Of a stretch of 64,000 nucleotides of DNA, positions 26,771 to 40,755 are shown piece after piece (the first letter of the stretch is position 1; every line of letters starts with the position of its first letter). The position numbers and the translations under genes are program-made. Location of the stretch: assembly GCF_026625845.1 (NCBI RefSeq), contig NZ_CP113066.1:992001-1056000 (forward strand), given 5' to 3'. The DNA comes from Agrococcus sp. SL85. Its GTDB lineage: Bacteria > Actinomycetota > Actinomycetes > Actinomycetales > Microbacteriaceae. The notes below the pieces were generated by a model. The model was not told where the DNA came from and ran no database searches. It saw only the letters and a program-made list of their open reading frames with translations.

Positions 26771-27723
26771 CCGCCGCGCCCACGTCCCGCACGGGCTCCG
26801 GCACCACGGGCCTCGCCCTCTACACCGCCACGGCGCGGCGCGCGAGCGAGACCGTCATCCAGGCGTACTCGACCTCCTTCGGCATGGCGAGCAGGCTGCT
26901 GCCGCCCGGCATGCGCGGCGACATCCAGGCGGTGTACGCCCTCGTGCGCGTCGCCGACGAGATCGTCGACGGGCCGGGCGCCGAGTCCGGCCTCGACGCG
27001 GCGCAGTGCGGCGAGGTGCTCGACGCGCTCGAGGCCGAGGTCGCCCGCGCGATCGCCACGGGCTTCAGCGCCGACCTGGTCGTGCACGCCTTCGCCGAGA
27101 CCGCGCGCCGCGCGGGCATCGGGGCCGAGCACACCGCGCCGTTCTTCGCCGCGATGCGGCGCGACCTCGACCCTGTCGACTTCGCCGACGAGCGCGAGCT
27201 GCGCGACTACGTCTACGGCTCCGCCGAGGTCGTCGGCCTCATGTGCGTGCGCTGCTTCACGGCGGGCCGGCCCATGCAGGACGCAGAGGCCCGGCGCGTC
27301 GCCCGCGGCGCCCGTGCCCTGGGCAGCGCCTTCCAGGTCGTCAACTTCCTGCGCGACCTCGGCGCCGACGCCGACGGGCTCGGCCGCGCCTACCTGCCCG
27401 GTCTCGACCCGGCGCACCCCACCGAGCAGGCAGTCGCGCGCGTGCTCGACCGCCTCGAGGGCGAGCTGCGCATCGCCCGCGCCACCATCCCGAGCCTCCC
27501 GGCCGAGGCCCGGCCCGCGGTGCTCGCCGCGCACGACCTCTTCGCCGCGCTCGCGCGCCGCATCCGCGCCACGCCGGCCGCCGAGCCGCCGCGCCGCCGC
27601 ATCAGCGTGCCCGCGGGCGAGAAGGCCGCGATCCTCGCGCGGGCCGCGCTCGGCGCCGGCGTCGCGCGCGCGGGCCTCGCCCGCCGCGAGCAGCCCGCGC
27701 CCGTCCGAGGGCTCGCCCGATGA
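26767..27723 (+). CDS. crtB: Phytoene synthase
   Basis: The 318-residue protein joins two GGPP molecules to phytoene, the first committed C40 step. The squalene/phytoene synthase aspartate motifs are seen as RVADEIVDG (near 63-70) and VNFLRDLGAD (near 195-204), with SFGMASRLLP near the start. It overlaps crtE and crtI by 4 bases each. The C-terminal tail after about residue 275 is Pro/Ala/Arg-rich. Confidence 0.95.
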   Translation: MTAAPTSRTGSGTTGLALYTATARRASETVIQAYSTSFGMASRLLPPGMRGDIQAVYALVRVADEIVDGPGAESGLDAAQCGEVLDALEAEVARAIATGFSADLVVHAFAETARRAGIGAEHTAPFFAAMRRDLDPVDFADERELRDYVYGSAEVVGLMCVRCFTAGRPMQDAEARRVARGARALGSAFQVVNFLRDLGADADGLGRAYLPGLDPAHPTEQAVARVLDRLEGELRIARATIPSLPAEARPAVLAAHDLFAALARRIRATPAAEPPRRRISVPAGEKAAILARAALGAGVARAGLARREQPAPVRGLAR

Positions 27724-29306
27724 GCCGCATCGTCGTCATCGGCGGCGGCATCGCCGGCATCGCCTCCGCGGGTCTCCTCGCGCGCGACGGCCACGAGGTC
27801 GTGCTGCTCGAGCAGTCCGAGGAGCTCGGCGGCCGCGCGGGCGTGTGGCGCGAGGGCGGCTTCACCTTCGACACCGGCCCCAGCTGGATGCTCATGCGCG
27901 AGCCCTACGAGCACGCGTTCCGGATGCTCGGCTCGAGCCTCGAGGCCGAGGTCGACGTGGTGCGCCTCGACCCCGCCTACCGCGTGCTCTACGAGGGGCG
28001 CGAGGAGTCGCTCGTGGTCTCGGGCGACGTCGAGGAGACCATCGCCCGGGTCGAGGCTATGGAGCCGGGCGCGGGCGAGCGGCTGCGCGCGTACCTCGCG
28101 TCGGCGACCGAGACGGCGGAGCTCGCCACGAAGGGCCTGCTCTCGAACCGCTTCGACAGCCCGAGCGCCTTCGCGGGCCTCGGTCTCGCCCGTCGGCTGC
28201 CCACGCTCGGGCGGCTGCTCGTCGAGACGCTCGAGCGCCGCGTCGCGCGCTCGTTCCGCGACCGCCGCATCCGGCAGGCGCTCGGCTACCCGGCCGTCTT
28301 CCTCGGCACGGAGCCCAAGGCCGCACCGTCGATGTACCACCTCATGAGCCACTTCGACCTCGTCGAGGGCGTCTGGTACCCGCAGGGCGGCTTCGGCCGC
28401 ATCGTCGACGCGCTCGCCCGGCTCTCGCGCGAGGCGGGCGCCGAGCTCCGCACGGGGGAGCGCGTCGAGCGGATCCTCGTGCGCGGCGGCCGCGCGACCG
28501 GCGTGCGGCTCGCGAGCGGCGAGGAGCTCGCGGCCGACCTCGTGGTCTCCGCCGCCGACGGCCACGCGACCGACACGCGCCTCCTCGCCCACGTGCCCGG
28601 CCTCGCCGAGCGCGCCGAGCGCCGCTGGTCCTCCAAGGTCGCCGGCCCCTCGGCCGTGCTCGTGATGCTCGGCGTCGACGGGCCGCTGCCGCAGCTCGAG
28701 CACCACACGCTCCTGTTCACCGAGGACTGGGAGGCCGGCTTCGACCGCATCTTCGGTCCGGAGCCCGCGGATCCCTCGGCGGGCGTCACCGACCCGGCCT
28801 CGCTCTACGTCAGCCGCACCTCCGCCACCGACCCCTCGGTGGCGCCCGAGGGCTCCGAGGCGCTCTTCGTGCTCGTGCCGGTGCGCGCCGATCCGAGGCT
28901 CGGCGCCGGCGGCGTCGACGGCGCGGGCGACCCGGCCGTCGAGCGCATCGCCGATGCCGCGATCGCGCAGATCGCGGAGTGGGCGGGCATCCCGGACCTC
29001 GCCGAGCGGGTGCGCGTGCGCCGCACGATCGGCCCCGCCGACTTCGCGCGCGACCTCGACGCCTGGCGCGGCACGGCGCTCGGGCCCGCGCACACGCTCC
29101 GCCAGAGCGCGATGCTGCGCGGCTCCACGAAGCACCGCGAGATCGACGGGCTGCTGCTCGCCGGCTCCACGACGGTCCCCGGCATCGGGGTGCCCATGTG
29201 CCTCATCTCCGCCGAGCTCGTCGTGAAGCACGTGCGCGGCGAGCGCACGACGGGGCCGCTGCAGCCGCTGCCCGCCGGCCGCCGCGCCTCGGCGGACGCC
29301 TCGTGA
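27720..29306 (+). CDS. crtI: Phytoene desaturase (lycopene-forming)
   Basis: The 528-residue flavoprotein introduces four double bonds to give lycopene. The FAD-binding VVIGGGIAGIASAG lies at residues 4-17, followed by the GGRAG loop (GGRAGVWREGGFTFDTGPSW). The CrtI C-terminal signature GSTTVPGIGVPMCLISAE is near 480. Overlaps crtB by ATGA and the next cyclase gene by GTGA. No second desaturase is in the operon. Confidence 0.96.
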   Translation: MSRIVVIGGGIAGIASAGLLARDGHEVVLLEQSEELGGRAGVWREGGFTFDTGPSWMLMREPYEHAFRMLGSSLEAEVDVVRLDPAYRVLYEGREESLVVSGDVEETIARVEAMEPGAGERLRAYLASATETAELATKGLLSNRFDSPSAFAGLGLARRLPTLGRLLVETLERRVARSFRDRRIRQALGYPAVFLGTEPKAAPSMYHLMSHFDLVEGVWYPQGGFGRIVDALARLSREAGAELRTGERVERILVRGGRATGVRLASGEELAADLVVSAADGHATDTRLLAHVPGLAERAERRWSSKVAGPSAVLVMLGVDGPLPQLEHHTLLFTEDWEAGFDRIFGPEPADPSAGVTDPASLYVSRTSATDPSVAPEGSEALFVLVPVRADPRLGAGGVDGAGDPAVERIADAAIAQIAEWAGIPDLAERVRVRRTIGPADFARDLDAWRGTALGPAHTLRQSAMLRGSTKHREIDGLLLAGSTTVPGIGVPMCLISAELVVKHVRGERTTGPLQPLPAGRRASADAS

Positions 29307-29632
29307 GCCTCGTCTACCTCGGCGCGATCCTCGTCTCGGCGCTCGGCGTGGGCGCGATCGACGCGCGCTGGCGGCTCGCGCTCTTCCGCGACGCGCCGCG
29401 CGCGATCGGCGCGGTGCTGCTCACGGCGCTCCTGCTGCTCGTGCTCGACCTCTCGGCGATCGCCACCGGCAACTTCCGGCTGGGCGAGTCGCCGTGGATG
29501 ACGAGCATCGAGGTGCTGCCGCACCTGCCGATCGAGGAGCTCGCGTTCATCACCTTCCTCGCCTACGTCTCGCTCGTCGCGATCGCGGGCGCCGAGCGGC
29601 TGCTCGCGGCGCGCAGGAGGGCGGAGCCGTGA
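29303..29632 (+). CDS. crtYe: C50-carotenoid cyclase subunit CrtYe
   Basis: The 109-residue, three-helix protein has the lycopene-cyclase domain motif LPIEELAFI near residues 75-83. With CrtYf it forms the heterodimeric cyclase that closes the end rings of flavuxanthin-type C50 carotenoids. GTG start overlapping crtI, GTGA overlap to crtYf. Which ring type (epsilon, as in decaprenoxanthin, beta or gamma) is made cannot be told from the sequence; names follow C. glutamicum. Confidence 0.85.
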   Translation: MSLVYLGAILVSALGVGAIDARWRLALFRDAPRAIGAVLLTALLLLVLDLSAIATGNFRLGESPWMTSIEVLPHLPIEELAFITFLAYVSLVAIAGAERLLAARRRAEP

Positions 29633-29988
29633 CCTATGCCGTGCTGCTGCTGCCGTTCCTGGCGGTCTCCGCCGCGCTCGCGGTGCTCGGCCTCCGCAGG
29701 GGCAGGAGGGCCTGGGCCGCGCTCGCGCTCGGCGGCGCCGCGGTGCTCGCGCTCACGCTCGTCTTCGACTCCCTCATGATCGCCGCCGACCTCTTCCGCT
29801 ACGACGACGCGAAGCTGCTCGGCATCGAGATCGGCCTCATCCCGCTCGAGGACCTCGCCTACGCCCTCGTCGCGGTGCTCGCCGTCGCCGGGCTCTGGCG
29901 GCTGCTGCCCGCCCGGCAAGACGCGGGCGCGCGCGCCGCGGCGCGACCGGATGACCGCGCGTCGGGCGAGGGGCACGGGCGTGGCTGA
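29629..29988 (+). CDS. crtYf: C50-carotenoid cyclase subunit CrtYf
   Basis: The 119-residue partner of the preceding subunit has three hydrophobic segments and the second cyclase motif LIPLEDLAYAL near residues 65-75. Its C-terminal 25 residues are hydrophilic (AGARAAARPDDRAS). The reading frame overlaps the start of crtEb by 8 bases. Confidence 0.85.
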   Translation: MTYAVLLLPFLAVSAALAVLGLRRGRRAWAALALGGAAVLALTLVFDSLMIAADLFRYDDAKLLGIEIGLIPLEDLAYALVAVLAVAGLWRLLPARQDAGARAAARPDDRASGEGHGRG

Positions 29989-30865
29989 CACCGCCGAGCT
30001 GCGCCTCGGCCGCCGCCTGCTGCTCGCCTCCCGGCCCGTCAGCTGGATCAACACGGCCTTCCCCTTCGCGGCGGCGATGCTGCTGACGACCGGCCAGGTC
30101 GACCTCCGGCTCGTGGTGGGCACGCTCTTCTTCCTCGTGCCCTACAACCTCGCGATGTACGGCATCAACGACGTCTTCGACTACGCCTCCGACGCGCAGA
30201 ACCCCCGCAAGGGCGGTGTCGAGGGGGCGCTCCTGCCGCCGTCGACGCACCGCGCCACGATCACGTGGTCGATCGGGCTCGCGGTGCCGTTCGTCGTCGC
30301 GCTCGTGCTGCTCGGCGGCCCTGCGTCGTGGGCGGCGCTCGCGGTGAGCCTCTTCGCGGTCGTCGCGTACTCGGCGAAGGGCCTGCGCTTCAAGGAGGTG
30401 CCGGTGCTCGACTCGATCACCTCGAGCACCCACTTCGTGAGCCCCGCCGTCTACGGCCTGCTGCTCGCGGGCGCCGAGTGGACGCCGGGCCTGTGGGCGC
30501 TGCTCGCGGCCTTCTTCGCCTGGGGCATGGCGAGCCACGCCTTCGGCGCGGTGCAGGACGTCGTGCCCGACCGCGAGGGAGGCATCGGCTCGATCGCCAC
30601 GGCGCTCGGCGCGCGCGCCACGGTGCGGCTCGCGATCGGCCTCTGGGCGCTCGCCGGCGTCCTCATGCTCACGACCCCCTGGCCCGGCCCGCTCGCCGCG
30701 CTCGTCGCGCTGCCCTACATCTGGCTCGCCGCGCCCTTCTGGTCGGTGACCGACGCGGGCTCGGGCGCCGCGAACCGCGGCTGGCGGCGATTCCTGTGGG
30801 TCAACTACGGATGCGGCTTCCTCATCACCATGCTCTGCATCTGGTGGGCGATGATGGGCCGATGA
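29981..30865 (+). CDS. crtEb: Lycopene elongase, UbiA-type prenyltransferase
   Basis: CrtEb adds C5 units to lycopene, giving C45 and C50 carotenoids. The 294-residue UbiA-fold membrane protein has the aspartate-rich motif INDVFDYASD (near residues 59-68) and a second one, VVPDREGGIGS (near 190). GTG 29981 is chosen over ATG 29951 because GAGGGGC lies about 8 bases before it and the length then equals the family's. It closes the canonical C50 set and overlaps the next gene by ATGA. Confidence 0.92.
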   Translation: MADTAELRLGRRLLLASRPVSWINTAFPFAAAMLLTTGQVDLRLVVGTLFFLVPYNLAMYGINDVFDYASDAQNPRKGGVEGALLPPSTHRATITWSIGLAVPFVVALVLLGGPASWAALAVSLFAVVAYSAKGLRFKEVPVLDSITSSTHFVSPAVYGLLLAGAEWTPGLWALLAAFFAWGMASHAFGAVQDVVPDREGGIGSIATALGARATVRLAIGLWALAGVLMLTTPWPGPLAALVALPYIWLAAPFWSVTDAGSGAANRGWRRFLWVNYGCGFLITMLCIWWAMMGR

Positions 30866-32487
30866 ACGAGCGGCAGGGATCCACCGGCCCCGCTCCCCGG
30901 GCCACCACCGAGACCACCTCCGAGCCCGTCGAGGTCGACGCGCTCGACCCCGACCTCGCGCCCGAGGCGCCCATGGACCCCGTGCCGGAGGCCGAGCGCC
31001 GCCGGGTGCTCGTGACGGGCGCCACGGGCTACGTGGGCGGCCGCCTCATCCCGCGCCTCCTGCACGTCGGGCACTCGGTGCGGGCGCTCGCGCGCGACCC
31101 CGGTCGCCTCGCCGACGCCTCCTGGGCAGGCGACGTCGAGGTCGTGCGCGGCGACCTCGAGGACCCGGGCTCGCTCGTCGAGGCCTTCGCGGGCCAGCAG
31201 GTCGTCTACCACCTCGTCCACGCCATGAGCGCGGGCGGCGACTTCCAGGCGGCGGAGCTCGAGCAGGCCCGGAACGTCGCGCGCGCGGCGCGCGAGGCGG
31301 GCGTCGAGCGCATCGTCTACCTCTCGGGGCTGCACCCGGAGGGCGAGGAGCTCTCGAAGCACCTCGCCTCGCGGGTCGCGGTCGGCGACACGCTGCTCGC
31401 CTCCGGCGTGCCCACGATCGTGCTCGAGGCGGGCATCGTCATCGGCACCGGCTCCGCGTCGTTCGAGATGATCCGCCACCTCACCGAGGTGCTGCCGTAC
31501 ATGCCGGCGCCGAAGTGGGTGCGCAACTTCGTGCAGCCCATCGCGGTGCGCGACGTGCTGCACTACCTCGTGCACGCCGCCGTGGTCCCGGCCGAGGTGC
31601 ACGGCGCCTTCGACGTCGGCGGTCCCGACGTGCTGCGGTACGGCCAGGTCATGAACGGGTACGCCCTCGAGGCGGGGCTCAAGCAGCGGCCCATCGCGTC
31701 GCTGCCGGTGCTGACGCCCTGGCTCGCCTCCCACTGGGTCAACCTCGTGACGCCCGTGCCGCGCGCGATCGCGATGCCGCTCATCGGGTCGCTCATGCAC
31801 GACTGCGTCGTGACGGAGCGCCGCATCGACGCGATCATCCCGCCGCCGGCCGACGGCCTCATCGGCTACCGCCGCGCGGTGCGCCTCGCGCTCGTGCGCG
31901 AGCAGCGCGGCGACATCGAGTCGAGCTGGCGCTCGGCCTCCGCGGCGGGCGCGCCCTCGGATCCGCTGCCGAGCGATCCGGGCTGGTCGGGCTCCACCGT
32001 CTACGAGGACGCGCGCGAGCGCACGACGAGCGCGCCGCCGGATGCGGTGTGGGAGGTCGTCGAGTCGATCGGCGGCGAGAGCGGCTGGTACTCGGTGCCC
32101 ATGCTGTGGAGCATCCGCGGCCTCATGGACCGCATCGTCGGCGGCGTCGGGCTCCGGCGCGGCCGCCGCGACCCCGAGCGCCTGCGCGCGAACGACGTCG
32201 TCGACTTCTGGCGGGTGGAGCGCATCGAGCGGGGCCGGATGCTGCGGCTGCGCGCCGAGATGAAGGTGCCGGGCCGCGCGTGGATCGAGTTCCGCGTCGA
32301 CCCGGCCGACGAGCCCGGGTGCACCCGCTACCGGCAGCGCGCGATCTTCCTGCCGAGCGGGCTCGGCGGACGGCTCTACTGGTGGTCGCTCGTGCCGGCG
32401 CACCACGTCATCTTCGACACGATGACGACGCGCATCGTGGGCGCCGCCGAGGCGCTCGCCGACGAGCGGCGCCGCGCGCGCGGCTGA
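30862..32487 (+). CDS. SDR-type NAD(P)-binding protein fused to DUF2867
   Basis: The 541-residue protein has a disordered acidic N-terminus (about 45 residues), a Rossmann domain (VLVTGATGYVGGRLIPRLL near 49-67) of the extended SDR/NmrA type, and a C-terminal DUF2867 domain (from about 375; YEDARERTTSAPPDAVW, ending in AHHVIFDTMTTRIVG). The function is unknown. Because its ATG overlaps the crtEb stop, it is an eighth member of the carotenoid operon. It may act on a carotenoid intermediate, or help the membrane-bound enzymes. SDR-DUF2867 fusions occur widely outside crt clusters too. Confidence 0.85.
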   Translation: MNERQGSTGPAPRATTETTSEPVEVDALDPDLAPEAPMDPVPEAERRRVLVTGATGYVGGRLIPRLLHVGHSVRALARDPGRLADASWAGDVEVVRGDLEDPGSLVEAFAGQQVVYHLVHAMSAGGDFQAAELEQARNVARAAREAGVERIVYLSGLHPEGEELSKHLASRVAVGDTLLASGVPTIVLEAGIVIGTGSASFEMIRHLTEVLPYMPAPKWVRNFVQPIAVRDVLHYLVHAAVVPAEVHGAFDVGGPDVLRYGQVMNGYALEAGLKQRPIASLPVLTPWLASHWVNLVTPVPRAIAMPLIGSLMHDCVVTERRIDAIIPPPADGLIGYRRAVRLALVREQRGDIESSWRSASAAGAPSDPLPSDPGWSGSTVYEDARERTTSAPPDAVWEVVESIGGESGWYSVPMLWSIRGLMDRIVGGVGLRRGRRDPERLRANDVVDFWRVERIERGRMLRLRAEMKVPGRAWIEFRVDPADEPGCTRYRQRAIFLPSGLGGRLYWWSLVPAHHVIFDTMTTRIVGAAEALADERRRARG

Positions 32488-32500
32488 GCACCGGTCGCGA

Positions 32501-33157
32501 CTAGCGCCACTCCAGGCGCCACGGGAGCGAGTGCATCGTGAGGCGGTGCCGAGGGCCGTCGTCCGTGTCGGGGGCGCCGTCGTAGCCCTCGTCGCCCTCC
32601 CAGCGCACGATGCGCCGGGCCTCGTCCTGCTTCGTCGCATAGCGGCGCGGCTCGCGGCGGGCGATCGCGGCGAGGGCGGCGTCGACCGTGGGGTGGGCGA
32701 GCAGCGAGTCGAGCGTGATCCAGGTGGGCGGGAAGAGGCGCATCTGGCCCGCGCCGTGGCGCTTCAGCGCATCGGCCGGCTTGATCCACTCGCTCGCGAC
32801 CACCTCGGCCTGCTGCAGCCGCAGCTCGCCCTCGACCGCCGGTGCCACGAAGAACCAGGTGATGAAGCGCGTGGCCAGCCCCTCGGGCGGCGTCCAGTGC
32901 GCGAGGGGCACGAGGGACGCGGGGTCGATCACGAGGCCCACCTCCTCCTCGGTCTCGCGCACGGCCGCCCGGCGAGCGGCCGTGAGGTCGTCGCCGTCCG
33001 CCTGCGCCTCGTCGTGGGGCTCGACGCGGCCGCCGGGGAACACCCAGCCGCCCGCGAAGGAGCCGCGGTCGGGGCGCTGCAGGAGGAGGACCTCGATCGC
33101 GCCATGGTCGCCGTCGCGCAGCAGCACGAGGGTCGCTGCGGCAGGGATCTCGCTCAT
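32501..33157 (-). CDS. Nudix hydrolase (NUDT19-like form)
   Basis: The 218-residue protein has a Nudix box GGRVEPHDEA...RETEEEVGLV with an insertion between the glycine part and the REXXEE part, as in the coenzyme A-type NUDT19 group. Members hydrolyse CoA or other nucleoside diphosphate derivatives. The substrate is not known here. TAGCCT (minus strand) ends 6 bases before the ATG, so a leaderless start is likely. It converges with the crt operon, 13 bases apart. Confidence 0.85.
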   Translation of the reverse strand: MSEIPAAATLVLLRDGDHGAIEVLLLQRPDRGSFAGGWVFPGGRVEPHDEAQADGDDLTAARRAAVRETEEEVGLVIDPASLVPLAHWTPPEGLATRFITWFFVAPAVEGELRLQQAEVVASEWIKPADALKRHGAGQMRLFPPTWITLDSLLAHPTVDAALAAIARREPRRYATKQDEARRIVRWEGDEGYDGAPDTDDGPRHRLTMHSLPWRLEWR

Positions 33158-33652
33158 GCGGTCAGGCTACGGCCGGGGCGCGCGACCGCCCGCTCGAATC
33201 GCCAGGATCCCGCGCCGTTCCGGGGCAGGGCCGGTCGCCGTCGGCCCCGAGGCACGGCGCGAGCGGAGCCGCCGACCGGGCCCGCGGCCGACCTGCGACA
33301 CGCGGTGTCGCGCGGAGGTCAGATTGTGTTGTACAGTAGTCAAGTTGCCACCGAGCAGGACTGAGAAGCGGGTGTGAATCTGACACCGAGCGGCGAGTCC
33401 GCTGGACAGAGTCCGGCAGGGTGGCAGCCATCGAGAAGTTGCCTCGGCGCTGACCCGGAAGGGAAAGCACGAGAGCGTCCGATCCTTGAGAACTCAACAG
33501 CGTGCACAATGTCAAATGCCAAATTTTACTCGTCGTGACCTTTCGGGGTCGCAACGATTCCTTTGGATGATGATGGATTGTCAGTTGACGATCCTTGTTG
33601 TCAGATCGAACTCGCTGCCGTCCGGTTTTTCCCCGGTCGGTCAGCAACATTT
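33158..33652 (+). promoter_or_regulatory. rRNA operon leader and promoter region
   Basis: No gene is found in these 495 bases. TACAGT at 33332-33337 is the best -10 candidate; the -35 is not clear. GATCCTTGAGAACTCAACAG (33481-33500) is the boxA-like antitermination and processing region typical of actinobacteria. A hairpin around GTGACCTTTCGGGGTCGC (33536-33553) and AT-rich stretches follow before the 16S start. Confidence 0.65.
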
Positions 33653-38697
<5,045 letters not shown>

Positions 38698-38808
38698 AAC
38701 AACATGAGCTTGCTGCTCGCGTCCACTTTGTGGTTCTCGATCGACGGTCGAGAACCGCACCGCACCCCGACACGTTCGGGGAGCTGTGCAGACTGAAGCA
38801 TCGATAGT

Positions 38809-38927
38809 GTTTCGGCGGCCATAGCGAGAGGGAAACGCCCGGTCACATTCCGAACCCGGAAGCTAAGGCTCTCAGCGCCGATGGTACTGCAGGGGGGACC
38901 CTGTGGGAGAGTAGGACACCGCCGGAC
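38809..38927 (+). rRNA. rrf: 5S ribosomal RNA
   Basis: GTTTCGGCGGCCATAGCG at the 5' end, CCGAACCCGGAAGCTAAG in the middle and GTAGGACACCGCCGGAC at the 3' end give a normal actinobacterial 5S RNA of about 119 bases. Ends are accurate to a few bases. Confidence 0.95.
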
Positions 38928-38938
38928 TTTCTTTGAGG

Positions 38939-38968
38939 AAGGGGCCCCAGAACGATCTGGGGCCCCTT
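38939..38968 (+). terminator. Intrinsic terminator of the rRNA operon
   Basis: AAGGGGCCCCAGA and TCTGGGGCCCCTT form a perfect 13-bp stem with an ACGA loop, followed by TTTCGCC, 12 bases after 5S. Confidence 0.9.
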
Positions 38969-39023
38969 TCGCCTTTCCAGGTGGGTGCTCGCATTCGTGC
39001 GAGCCCATCGCTGGTCCTTCCGA

Positions 39024-39149
39024 GGGCTCGTGCTGCGGCACGGGCCCTTTCGTCGTTCCTCCATAGGGCTCGTGCTGCAGCACGGGCCCTTTCGTCGTTC
39101 CTCCAGAGGGCCCTTGTTGCGGCACGGTCCGCGTGTCCGTTCCCCGAAG
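39024..39149. repeat. 42-bp tandem repeat, three copies, each a terminator-like hairpin
   Basis: Copies begin at 39024, 39066 and 39108. The first two hold GGGCTCGTGCTG paired to CAGCACGGGCCC (or CGGCACGGGCCC) followed by TTTCGTCGTTCCTCC; the third has decayed (GGGCCCTTGTTGC). They lie between the rrn terminator and the convergent rmuC gene, in a spacer (38928-39272) that otherwise has no gene. They could back up termination from the very active rrn operon. Confidence 0.8.
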
Positions 39150-39217
39150 GAACGCAATCGGGCGCGGTGGCCTCGGTCGTCTGCGTCGGCATGCCATCGG
39201 CTGCGCCTGGGACGACG

Positions 39218-39247
39218 AAGGGCGCGCACCCCGCGGCACGCGCCCTC
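39218..39247 (-). terminator. Hairpin downstream of rmuC
   Basis: On the minus strand AGGGCGCGTGCC pairs imperfectly with GGTGCGCGCCCTT, followed by CGTCG, 26 bases after the rmuC stop. One mismatch in the stem; no T run. Confidence 0.45.
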
Positions 39248-39272
39248 GTGGAGCCGGTCGGTCGCTCGCCGC

Positions 39273-40658
39273 TCAGGCGATGGCGTCGCTCGTCGCGCCC
39301 TCGGCGTGCAGGTCGGGCTTCTGCGCCGGCACGGCCAGCACCTCGAGCGGCGGGGTGCGCTCGAGCGAGGGCTCGAGGCCCTGCAGGCTCGAGAAGCGCC
39401 GCGCCTGCGTCACGACGTTGCGGTCGAGCGAGCTGTTGAAGGCGTTGTACGCCTCGACGGCGCTGTTGAGCCGCTTGCCGAGCGTCGTGAGGTGCGTGCC
39501 CATCGTGCCGAGGCGCTTGTGCAGCTCGCGGCCGACGGTGAGCACCTGCTGGGCCTCCGCGGTGAGCTGCTCCTGGCGCCAGGTGTAGCCGACGGTGCGC
39601 AGCAGCGCCACGAGGGTGGCCGGGGTCGCGAGCACGACGTCCTTCTGGAAGGCCCGCTCGAACAGCGTGGGATCGCGCTCGAGCGCGGCGCTGAGGAAGG
39701 TCTCGGCCGGCACGAACATCACCACGAACTCCGGGGTGCCCTGCACGGTCTGCCAGTACGCCTTGCCGCCGAGCTGGTCGATGTGCTCGCGGAGGTGCCG
39801 CGCGTGCGCGTCGAGCCGCTGGCTGCGCGTGGCGTCGTCGCGAGCCTCCATCGCCTCGAGGTAGCCGTGGAAGGCGACCTTGGCGTCGACGACGACGCGC
39901 TTGTCGCCCGGCAGGTGCACGAGCATGTCGGGCCGGAGGGCGCCGTCGTCGGTGACGTGGTGCGCCTGCTCGGTGAAGTCGACGTGCTCGACCATGCCTG
40001 CGGCCTCCACGACGCGGCGCAGCTGCATCTCGCCCCAGCGCCCGCGCACCTGGGGCGCGCGGAGGGCCGTGACGAGCTGCCGGGTCTCGAGCGTGAGCTG
40101 CTCGGAGGAGGAGCGCATGGCGGCGAGCTGCTCGGCGAGCGCGGCGCCGGCCTCGGCCCGCGCCCGCTCGGCAGCGGTCACCTCGCCCTGCACGGTCTCG
40201 AGCGACTTCGTGAGCGGTGCCACGAGCTGCCGCACCGCCTCCTCGCGCTTCGCGAGCTCGGCCGCCCCCTCGGTCTGCGAGCGGCGCAGGCGCTCCTCGG
40301 CCTGCTCCAGGAAGACGGCGGAGTTGCGCTCGAGCGCGGCGCGGCTGAGCTGCGCGAACTCGTCGGCGCGTCGTGCGGCGTCCTGCTGGATCTCCGCGAT
40401 CGCCTCGCGCCCCCGCTCGCGCTCCTCGCGCACGCGGCGCTCCGCCTCGGCCCGCACCTCGCCGAGCCTGGGCCGCGTGGCGGCGCTCGGCCGCGTCGCG
40501 CTCCCGTTCGCGCTCGGCCGCGACGACCTCGAGCCGCTCCCGCGCGGCGCGCCCTCGGCTGCGGCGCCCGCGCGCCCGAGCCGCTGCCCGAGCAGCACGC
40601 CGAGCCCGGCGGCGGCGAGGACGGCGAGGGCGGTGAGCACGAGGGCGATCGGATCCAT
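39273..40658 (-). CDS. rmuC: RmuC-type DNA recombination protein with a frame-shifted linker
   Basis: The 461-residue protein has one N-terminal membrane helix, a coiled-coil region and the RmuC core (VRGRWGEMQLRRVVEAAGM near 205-223; PDMLVHLPGDKRVVVDAKV near 247-265), a nuclease-like fold that limits DNA inversions. Residues of about 38-70 are odd: Ser/Arg/Pro-rich, whereas the other frame there reads a proper coiled coil (RERLEVVAAERERERDAAERR). The frame returns at CAGGCTC (40470-40464 on the minus strand). So two compensating indels keep the gene open. ATG 40658. Confidence 0.87.
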   Translation of the reverse strand: MDPIALVLTALAVLAAAGLGVLLGQRLGRAGAAAEGAPRGSGSRSSRPSANGSATRPSAATRPRLGEVRAEAERRVREERERGREAIAEIQQDAARRADEFAQLSRAALERNSAVFLEQAEERLRRSQTEGAAELAKREEAVRQLVAPLTKSLETVQGEVTAAERARAEAGAALAEQLAAMRSSSEQLTLETRQLVTALRAPQVRGRWGEMQLRRVVEAAGMVEHVDFTEQAHHVTDDGALRPDMLVHLPGDKRVVVDAKVAFHGYLEAMEARDDATRSQRLDAHARHLREHIDQLGGKAYWQTVQGTPEFVVMFVPAETFLSAALERDPTLFERAFQKDVVLATPATLVALLRTVGYTWRQEQLTAEAQQVLTVGRELHKRLGTMGTHLTTLGKRLNSAVEAYNAFNSSLDRNVVTQARRFSSLQGLEPSLERTPPLEVLAVPAQKPDLHAEGATSDAIA

Positions 40659-40755
40659 GCCCCCATGGGAGCAGAGGCGGGTGACATCGCCGGGGCGGCG
40701 CGCCACGCTGAGCGCGCGCCCAGGGGCGCCCTCGCGGCGTCGATAGCGTGGGGGC

